A stretch of DNA of 14,162 nt from Actinidia chinensis. Lineage: Eukaryota > Streptophyta > Magnoliopsida > Ericales > Actinidiaceae. The DNA lies in the NCBI GenBank assembly GCA_009663005.1, contig VIGQ01000349.1, forward strand, positions 32,501-46,662. Direction: 5' to 3'. Position numbers and translations under genes: made by a program. Each line of letters starts with the position of its first letter. Position 1 is the first letter of the stretch. The notes beneath the pieces are model-generated. The model did not search any database. It worked only from the letters and a program-made list of their open reading frames with translations, and had not been told where the DNA came from. Of this stretch, positions 8,238 through 14,162 are shown piece by piece.

Positions 8238-9180
8238 ATTTTGCCTTACAAAATTATTTTAGCGTATTTTGTCACTATTTTTCAATTGTTTTAAGATTTT
8301 TAGACTTCATATTTTAAATCGATTCACTGCTACATTCACTATTTTCACCCATTCTTTCTTTCTTCCTCATCTACTCTCAATCACTTAAAAAAAATTTGGT
8401 AGTTAGTAAAGAGTAAAAGTTGATTTTATAATAAGATTTCATATCGTACACATGTATTTCCTTGCACCACCTTCTATTATACATTTTATTATACTATTGT
8501 AGATATGAAGGTGGGGTTTTGGCATGCATTGGCTAAAAGAGTGGGCCCTTTCTCATAATTCCCATCAATTAGCCTCTAGTGAACTTTCCTTTTGCTCATC
8601 AATGGATCTAAGGCACTTTGAACTTGTGGGGAAATGGCCTTAGGTGTTGAATAAGTCAAATAAATCCCAACTAGCCTGACAATAAGACTGAAGAACTCCT
8701 TAACAATTGGGTCATTGGTTTATCCATGGAAAATCTTGGAGAAAAAGCCTTTTTGAATCTTGTTCCGCCTATTATTGGTGGGGGAGAGGTGATAAGTAAA
8801 CAGGCTTGGGGTGTAGTGGAAAAACTTTTTCCTGGTGAAGGAACCCCACTCCACGAGACACTTTTGATGATTATTCTAAGTTAAACAACTTTAAGTGATA
8901 GAGATATTTGAAATTCAACTATGTAAAAGTGGAAGTGTGGAAACATTGTAGTGAAAGTGGAGAAGTGGAGGGTGTTGAGGTATACTTAAGCCTCTTTAAG
9001 TGGAAGAATATTATGGTATCGATGCTTAAAATGGGGGTATGTTTAAACAACAGCAAGTAGTTTGCTAAATAAAGCTTTCCACCCCTCTCTCTCACACACC
9101 TATTTCCATATTTAAGATGGGAAGATAATATTAATACAACAAAAGCATCCATATATAAGTCCACTTTAGCATAACTAGGC
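8238..9180. other. Spacer with isolated plant promoter-like words, no gene
   Basis: No open frame longer than about 80 codons is present and none has a recognisable product. The part at 8500-8880 is less AT-rich than its flanks and contains GTGGGCCC at 8541-8548 (a TCP-type site) and CATGCAT at 8523-8529 (an RY-type word). Single motifs of this length are expected by chance, so they are recorded only as observations. This stretch could be an untranslated or promoter fragment. Confidence 0.3.
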
Positions 9181-10296
9181 TTTTAATTTAATGAAAATTC
9201 TATCAGTTATGCAAAGCTTATCTCAACTTGCCGCTTTGGGACTTCTACGGTGATCTTCTACTATATAATCAATGGTCTATTTCTTTCCTTTCAGCGAGTG
9301 TGAGATAAAAACCAGAAGAGGAAATGAACAAATAGGGTGAATGTAGAGAAAAAACTACAGGTTAGGATAGGTATATATAGGATTTTAGATATCGAGTAAA
9401 TATGGAGAGAATGTATTGAGGTTAGAGACTGGAATAGGGTTGAAAAATACTAAGTATGGAAAGAATAAAAATTAAATTTATTATAATCTAACCATACAGT
9501 TCAAATATTTTTCCTACCATTCGGACTCTTATTCTATCAGTCACAGAGAGAGCGAGGAATGAGGCGAACTCAAGATGAGAAAGAGGGAGAAGAGGCAAGG
9601 TTTTTGAGTAAACTTGACTAGCAAATGAAGTATTATAGTAAATTCAACATACTACTCATGGTGTTAAGTGGACAGAGGAAGTCAATCGTATATTTGAATA
9701 ACAAGAGATGGCGATGTTACTTAGAAGTTTTTAAGAGGGTGTATGTAACTATCCTTGTGGTTATCCCCAAAATTTTAGATTTGTCCTTTTTTGATAAACA
9801 AAAATCGAAAGAATCTTGAGTAAAGAAAGAGAGAGATTAATAAGTGAAAAATAGATTGCGAAACTCCTGAGCTACCTCAAGTGATTATACCCATAAACTT
9901 TAAGAAAGCTGTTTTTTGAGTTTACTTTCCTAACTTATATAGAAAAGCATCGAACATCTACTAATAGTAATTTAACTTGATTCATTCGATAACATCCGTC
10001 GTATCTTTGAAAAAAAAAAGAACTTGAGACATTATAATTGGCGTACAGGAAAGGGAAAGCGTGCATAGTAAAAGGGAATATATAATGATATATTTGTTCA
10101 TGAACACTTCCAAAAAAGTAGTGAAGTAAAAAAAAGTAGTAATCAAAAGTTAACAGAATCTCAAAAAGGGTTAGTACCATTTCCTTGTGTCGTTTATACC
10201 ATCTAGTCGTTGATTATATTAATGCTAAGTAACATCTTAATATTAATTAAGTGTTCCCATAAAAGCTATATATATAATTTTCACCTTTTGGATTCC
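9181..10296. other. Spacer with a purine-rich tract, no gene
   Basis: The plus strand is markedly purine-rich at about 9544-9600 (GAGAGAG, GAGGAATGAGG, AGAAAGAGGGAGAAGAGG). It could be a decayed GA microsatellite or an LTR-element polypurine tract, but no LTR follows it. The open frames at 9625-9819 (+) and 9935-10180 (-) show no recognisable domain and sit in AT-rich sequence. I support no gene here. Confidence 0.35.
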
Positions 10297-10299
10297 TTA

Positions 10300-10449
10300 G
10301 CTCCCGTCTGGCACCAATTTTTTTTCAGCTTTTTTTTTGCTTAATTTTACTAAAGTTAAGCCACAAAAGCAAAAAAAATTCCAAAAAAATGGCATTTTTA
10401 TAGCAGGCTTAAAAAAAACTTAGCTTTTAAAAATTGACCAAACGGAGCC
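10300..10449. mobile_element. MITE with GGCTCCGTTTGG termini, member 2, TTA target duplication
   Basis: The left end GCTCCCGTCTGGCACCAATTTT, starting at 10300, is inversely matched by AAAATTGACCAAACGGAGCC ending at 10449. TTA stands directly outside both ends (10297-10299 and 10450-10452). TTA/TAA duplication with 12-15 base ends is the signature of Tourist-like PIF/Harbinger MITEs. The interior shares AGCTTTTTTTTTGCTTAA and AAGCCACAAAAGC words with the element at 4153-4387 read from the other strand. It is 150 bp long and non-coding. Confidence 0.65.
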
Positions 10450-10568
10450 TTAGAAAGGGAACCTTAGAAACTTAACTAAACCAAATATTAAAAAATATTC
10501 CTAAAACTAAAAAAATCATAAAAAATTGAGATTCAAATATCTCACATGTCATAATTAATTATTTCGCA

Positions 10569-10765
10569 GGACTGTTTGATTACCCCGACTGCCCAAATAT
10601 TTTTCCCGGACTACTTGGGGACTAAATAAATATGAAACCCTCAGGACAAGTTGTCCCAAGTATGGAGGACCTATTGGGTCTGTTCGAACTTAGTCCGAAG
10701 CCATGTTAAAAAACAAACACAGAATGGACTGGACTCGTAGTCCAATCACACCCTACTTCACCCTA
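10569..10765. mobile_element. AGTCC-rich MITE-like segment, limits uncertain
   Basis: This segment is less AT-rich than its flanks and is packed with AGTCC/GGACT words in both orientations. It holds two small perfect hairpins: GGACAA-G-TTGTCC at 10644-10656 and TGGACT-CGT-AGTCCA at 10730-10744. Word content of this kind is familiar to me from dispersed plant MITEs with AGTCCGG/CCGGACT repeats, which is recollection rather than a search result. I could not define terminal repeats or a target duplication, so the boundaries are approximate. Confidence 0.35.
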
Positions 10766-11129
10766 ATATTCCGGTAATGCTATCTTTCCATTTAGATGGA
10801 GTTACAAGTAGCTTTTATTATTTCACTTTTCTTTTGCCATAATAGAGTTAGCAATTTCCTTTTCTTGACCGCCAAACACTTTTGATTTTCAATTTGTTGC
10901 TATTCAAAAATCACTTTATTATTTCATTATTTAATTTGTATTTCATTTTAAAAAAAAAATTGACAATTTTTCTTTTGCTTCTACATTTTTTTACATGAGT
11001 CATATCAAAAGCTTATTAATTACTCAAGCTTATTAAGGTGTTTTTTTTATCGTTAATCAAAAGCAGAAATTGCTAGAAGGCAAACATACACTTATAGATA
11101 ATTTTGGCTCAGTTTTGTTTGGCCTTTTT
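10766..11129. other. AT-rich spacer with an isolated transposon-end-like word
   Basis: No gene is seen. GGCTCAGTTTTGTTTGGCC at 11106-11124 looks like the left end of a PIF-like MITE, but no inverse partner is visible downstream, so it may be a truncated copy. The word AAGCTTATTAA is repeated with small changes near 11010-11035. Confidence 0.3.
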
Positions 11130-11440
11130 TGAGATATTTTAATTGCTTATTTTTTGAATTTTTTTATTTTTAGTTAACTTATTTCACCGTTTGATCAATA
11201 GTTATACTTTTTCGAGTACTCTTAACGAGAGTAATCTATAAAAAAAATAATTAAAAATTGAAAAAAATTATTAAGATAAATTAATTAGATAATTTGTTGA
11301 AGAAAATAATTTTTGTAATTTTTCGTAAACTTTTTTTCAAATAAATAAAAAATTTTACATTTTCATATTATTCTTGTTAAGAAAAATAAAAAAAAGTGTA
11401 AAATATTATATTTTATATTTTTTTATAAAATCGAAAAGGT
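11130..11440. other. Very AT-rich block
   Basis: About 300 bases consist almost wholly of A and T, with many A-tracts and T-tracts and interleaved ATATT/AATAAA words. There is one less AT-rich patch near 11186-11235 (CCGTTTGATC, TTTTCGAGTACTC, TTAACGAGAG). Such composition is found in matrix-attachment regions and in decayed MITEs, and the sequence alone does not separate these. No gene is present. Confidence 0.4.
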
Positions 11441-11612
11441 TCTTTCTCTCTCTGCATTATCTCTAATTTATGGAGACAACTGCAAGTGAAATAAAATAAA
11501 AAAAATTTGAAAAGATGGCACGAAAAGTAGATCAGAGATTCAGATTTTCCCTTCTCCCGAAAGCATTTCCCAGAAAACCTTGCACCTGAAAGTACTTCCC
11601 ACCTCCCCATTT

Positions 11613-11652
11613 TTCTATAAAATTCTCTTCCCCTCCTCCCTTTCTCTCTCTA
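11613..11652 (+). promoter_or_regulatory. Possible plant core promoter: TATA box plus pyrimidine patch
   Basis: CTATAAAA at 11615-11622 resembles a plant TATA box. It is followed directly by an uninterrupted 29-base run of C and T (11623-11651), like the Y-patch or pyrimidine-rich leader common in plant promoters. If used, initiation would fall around 11645-11655 on the plus strand. The only downstream frame of note begins at 12116, after several other ATGs. No transcript evidence exists in the sequence, so this could be chance. Confidence 0.25.
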
Positions 11653-11669
11653 AATTCTATTTCTACCAT

Positions 11670-12455
11670 AAAACAAGGGATTTTTACAAATACTTCCCCT
11701 AAGATTTCGGGCAAATGAAAAAATACAATCCCCTTGTTACCCTTTTATACGAGAATGAAATTACCTAGATACCCACCTCTTCCTTCTTCCACCGGCCGTA
11801 ACCCTTGTATGTCTCGTATCCGTTCCCGTTTGATTGTTTAAATTATGTATTTTTACGATTCTTGCTTTAGTATTCATATAGAATGAACCATTTGACCTTT
11901 CAAATTAGATAAGTTATCGAGTATTTTTGTTGAAACTTATTAGTTATAATTTTTATTTTTTTTATCTTAAAAGTTGTGTCAGAATATTGATTACAGCTTC
12001 TGCTTTGGGTTTTATTTATGGGCTAAACAAAACATAAAGTTAAAAAAATAATAATTTGTGGAAGCTCCATTATTCAATTTTTTTATTTCTACTTTTAAAT
12101 AAATAATTTTTTAATATGAATTCAACGACAACAAATACCTCATTAAATGATGACCCAAAATCTTTCAACGAGAGATTTGATATCAACAAATCATCCAAAC
12201 CAATATGTCGAAGGAATAAGAAAGTTCTAGTAGATAGAATGAAAATACTGCAAAAGAAGATTGGATCTGGGTTTTGCCATCCCAAGGTTAAAGTTGGTAT
12301 TTTGATTTTTTTTTCCTAACATAATCACACTCCGTTACCTAACAATGAACTAAAGAAAGGGGAGAATTGTCATGTGATTTGACAGTTGAAACCTTAGGAT
12401 TTGTTATGTAATTCTCCAAACTTCATGGGTCCATTTGTATTCAACAAAAAAACTC
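11670..12455. mobile_element. Possible degenerate MULE-like element with weak inverted ends
   Basis: The left segment at about 11680-11770 (TTTTACAAATACTTCCCCT..., AAATGAAAAAATACAATCCCC) loosely matches the inverse of 12371-12455 (AATACAAATGGACCCATGAAG..., TACATAACAAATCC). The order of words, a spaced series of TACAAAT, CCC(C)T..AAG and ATAACAA/ATACAAT, suggests degenerate terminal repeats. GTTAC/GTAAC words also face each other further in (about 11800 and 12333). Identity is low, no target duplication is clear, and alignment by eye in AT-rich DNA is unreliable. Confidence 0.22.
12116..12319 (+). other. Weak candidate coding remnant (67 codons)
   Basis: An open frame starts at ATG 12116 and closes before 12320. 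The stretch at about residues 32-53 is basic (SKPICRRNKK...) and leads into DRMKILQKK, which recalls helix 1 of plant bHLH proteins (family form ERMK.LQ.LVPG). The next residues do not follow the family, and the basic region lacks the usual H-E-R contact residues. CCCAAG|GTTAAAG near 12281-12293 could be a 5' splice site at the place where such an exon often ends. The opposite strand is also open (12070-12285), and the frame lies inside a possible transposon, so this may be chance or a captured, decayed exon. Confidence 0.15.
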
Positions 12456-12475
12456 TAATTGCATTACATTTTTTT

Positions 12476-12696
12476 CTCTTTAGGTGAATTTAGTTAAATA
12501 TCTTTTATATAGCAAAAATATTTTAGTAAACATAAGTATTTTGATAAATTCATCTTAATAAATTATCTTAGACCCTGTTTGCCTTTATATTAGGACTAGT
12601 CGTTAAATATTTTCAGAAATTTGTTTTGTTTATTATAATTTTTGTTTTCAAGTGATTTTCAATACTCTCATTTTCTCTAATTTTACTATATTTTTT
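12476..12696 (+). repeat. Left copy of a split tandem duplication
   Basis: CTCTTTAGGTGAATTTAG opens a block of about 95 bases (12476-12570) that recurs at 13545-13642 with about ten differences. Shared words include TAAACATAAGTATTT and CTTAATAAATTATCTT. The left copy continues through a transposon-end-like word, GACCCTGTTTGCC (12571-12583), to TATTTTTT (12689-12696), where the element at 12697 has inserted. Confidence 0.7.
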
Positions 12697-13532
12697 GGTA
12701 AACTACACTTTTGCTCCCTTAAAGTATTGACTAATTCCGACTTTGGTACTCAAACAAAATATTTTCCCACTTTGGACCTTTAACTCTTCAATTGTTTGCA
12801 ATCAAGCCCAAGCACTAACTCCATCCAACTATCTAGCTGAAGATGGCAAAAGCTACCTACATGTCGCTTATGTGGTGCCTACCTAGTGATCTAGATCCAT
12901 ACCCTTCTGCCCAAAATCCTAACCCACCTTTTCCAAACCCATTTAGCCTCATCCATTGGTTTCCCTTCCTTTCCCTAACCCTACATAGTCACCACCAGTA
13001 ATGGCAATGCCGCTATCAGATCTGCCATCGTGTAATCACAACCCACGCTACCCATACACACACGCACTAGAGGTTGTGGTATCTGAAAGTTGTAGATGGC
13101 GACGGAGGTTTGTGATTGCAGTGGCGACGGATTTTGACCAGTCTCTCTCTCTCCCTGAGTGATTTAAGGACTGGGTTGCGAGGTAGGTGGCTGGGAGATG
13201 GAGGGAGTCTTGTTTTAGGCTAGGGTTAGGGATTGAATCGAATATGGTTGGATTTAGGGTTAGGGATTTTTTTTTTAATTTTGAACATAGGGTTAGTAAT
13301 TAGATTTGTTTTTACAATTCATGTATTATGGATCATGGGTTAGGCCGGGTTGGGCCATGTGGCACCTACATGGCACCAACATGTAATATTCCTTCTAAAG
13401 ATTTGGACGGTGTTAATGGTTGGTCTTGATTGCAATCAATTCAAGAGTTAGAGGACGAAGTGGAAAAATATTTTGTTTGAGGGTCAAAGTGGGAATCGGT
13501 TAATACTTTATGGGGGCAAATGTAGTTTATCC
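12697..13532. mobile_element. Non-autonomous Mutator/hAT-like element with about 180-bp inverted arms
   Basis: The left arm (12697 to about 12880) and right arm (about 13355-13532) are inverted copies. Matching blocks are GG(A)TAAACTACA, TAAAGTATT, CTCAAACAAAATATTTT, CACTT.G.CCT, TAACTCTT.AATTG and TTGCAATCAAG, then a weaker ...CTA.CATG..GGTGCC. TATTTTTT flanks both ends exactly (12689-12696 and 13533-13540), an 8-base target duplication. Long arms suggest MULE, where 9 bases is usual, while 8 bases suggests hAT. There is no transposase. The core (12890-13340) is richer in G/C than anything nearby and looks like a captured gene leader. Confidence 0.8.
12973..13265 (-). other. Gene-leader-like cargo inside the element
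   Basis: Read on the minus strand, the order is telo-box-like words CCCTAACCCTAAA (13265-13253) and CCCTAACCCTA (13231-13221), then a GA/AG tract (13153-13142). Two CCGTCGCCA words follow (13130-13122 and 13105-13097), then an ATG at 13028 opening only 15 codons (MADLIAALPLLVVTM) before a stop. Telo-boxes followed by a low-complexity leader and a start codon are typical of plant promoter-proximal sequence, especially of housekeeping and ribosomal genes. A third CCCTAACCCT at 12973-12982 lies just beyond the stop. No exon of useful length remains, so the cargo is non-coding or broken. Confidence 0.35.
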
Positions 13533-13544
13533 TATTTTTTTTAT

Positions 13545-13740
13545 CTCTTTAAGGTGAATTTAGTCAAATATTTTTTTATATAAACAAAAATATGCAAGTA
13601 AACATAAGTATTTAGATAAATTTATCTTAATAAATTATCTTTGGACCTGTTATAATTGTTTTTTCTGTTGATCTTGTTTTTATTTTTTTTTGTTTTCAGT
13701 ATTTTTTTATTTGATCAAAATTTTATATTTTTAGGAGATC
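13545..13740 (+). repeat. Right copy of the split tandem duplication
   Basis: CTCTTTAAGGTGAATTTAG at 13545 begins the partner of the block at 12476. Clear similarity runs to about 13650 (GGACCTGTT against GACCCTGTT) and weak T-rich similarity (GTTTTCA words) continues to about 13740. Removing the element at 12697-13532 and one TATTTTTT would place the two copies head-to-tail with a period of about 220 bp. Confidence 0.65.
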
Positions 13741-13887
13741 ATAAAAGTAAGAATTTCATCGAATTTGAAGGAAAAAAATTACTAAAAAATTACTATTTTT
13801 AGATTTTTTAAATAAAAACGATTTTTTTTCAAAAGTTCAAGACAAAAATACTCGTAAAGTAAACAGAAACTTACTCCAAACAAGGCC
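13643..13887. mobile_element. Possible Tourist-like MITE, decayed left end
   Basis: CCAAACAAGGCC at 13876-13887 is a typical right end (inverse GGCCTTGTTTGG). The best left partner is GGACCTGTTATAATTG at 13643-13658, followed by TTTTTTCTGTT, which parallels GTTTCTGTTT just inside the right end. No target duplication is visible. The related word GACCCTGTTTGCC at 12571 in the left duplicate fits better as an intact left end, so the duplication probably copied this MITE's left part. Confidence 0.35.
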
Positions 13888-14073
13888 GAAGAAAAACAAA
13901 TGAGTGCAAATGAAACCATGGGACTGTGAAATACACTTTTTTTTGTGTGATTGGCTTTTATTATATGATTCGTTGTTATTAGATTATTTCACTAAAACAA
14001 ATTCCTCCGTCTGGGTCTGGGATATTTTTGGCTTATTGAATGAGAAGAGACGTTTGTTCTACTGCTCTCCTTT
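13888..14073 (+). other. Spacer resembling a plant 5' flank/leader
   Basis: TTTATTATATGATT near 13957-13970 is a loose TATA-like word. It is followed by TTCACTAAAACAAATTCCTCCG and a C/T-containing stretch that runs into the TCA and GA repeats. This order is common just ahead of plant start codons. No coding start is seen before the window ends, so the idea that a plus-strand gene begins beyond 14162 is inference only. Confidence 0.2.
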
Positions 14074-14084
14074 ATCATCATCAT

Positions 14085-14086
<2 letters not shown>
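14074..14086. repeat. (TCA)n microsatellite
   Basis: Four ATC/TCA units stand directly before the GA repeat. Confidence 0.85.

Positions 14087-14087
<1 letters not shown>

Positions 14088-14162
<75 letters not shown>
14088..14162. repeat. (GA)n microsatellite running off the window end
   Basis: A perfect AG/GA dinucleotide run of 75 bases reaches the last base, so its full length is unknown. Long GA/CT repeats are frequent in plant promoters and 5' untranslated regions and can bind BBR/BPC GAGA-binding proteins. Whether that applies here cannot be told from this window. Confidence 0.97.

Noticed and set aside
9899..9917. TTTAAGAAAGCTGTTTTTT resembles the passenger strand of miR396
   Set aside because: No complementary TTCCACAGCTTTCTTGAA-like arm exists within a few hundred bases, so no precursor hairpin can form.
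13221..13265. Interstitial telomere repeat (TTTAGGG)
   Set aside because: Only two short occurrences of one to two units, separated by other sequence; better read as telo-box words in a leader-like fragment.
1..14162. Bacterial-type operons, CRISPR arrays or a viral gene block
   Set aside because: No long open frames, ribosome-binding sites, regular spacer repeats or viral polymerase/capsid motifs were seen on either strand.

Overview
This is AT-rich plant nuclear DNA, most likely from a eudicot. The evidence is the base composition, long A/T runs, tracts resembling plant telo-boxes (AAACCCTAA type), an initiator-Met tRNA primer-site motif typical of plant LTR elements, and abundant small transposons with inverted repeats. 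I see no convincing protein-coding gene, tRNA, rRNA, known miRNA or CRISPR array. Every open frame is short (106 codons or fewer), is made mostly of low-complexity A/T codons, and has no recognisable domain. The genus cannot be determined from what I can read.

Layout. Bases 1-650 are richer in G/C, with GGCCC/GGGCT clusters, and look like an old degraded repeat. Bases 650-2450 are AT-rich spacer with a short hairpin and the surviving end of a MITE (miniature inverted-repeat transposable element). Around 2840-2990 is a cluster of AAAACGACG motifs. At 3091-3223 is a TRIM-like (terminal-repeat retrotransposon in miniature) or solo LTR with a primer site. Bases 4153-4387 and 10300-10449 are two related MITEs with GGCTCCGTTTGG-type ends. 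Between them lie three independent local tandem duplications: about 200 bp x2 at 4600-5000, about 75 bp x3 at 5644-5868, and 128 bp x2 at 6201-6420. Next is a large foldback element (6596-7300) whose arms run to about 250-300 bp. Bases 7310-10290 are mostly featureless spacer.

The right third is a stack of transposon remnants. It holds an AGTCC-rich MITE-like segment (10569-10765), a very AT-rich block (11130-11420), a possible degenerate element carrying a small open frame (about 11670-12455), and a clear Mutator/hAT-like element (12697-13532) with an 8-bp target duplication. That last element sits exactly at the junction of an older tandem duplication, and its core resembles a captured plant 5' leader. 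The window ends in a (GA)n microsatellite of at least 75 bp, preceded by leader-like sequence, so a gene may begin just outside.

Nothing here amounts to a multi-gene system. The interest lies in the nested history of non-autonomous elements, in the long hairpins they could form if transcribed, and in one likely gene-leader capture. All element calls come from reading inverted ends and target duplications by eye; identity percentages were not computed.
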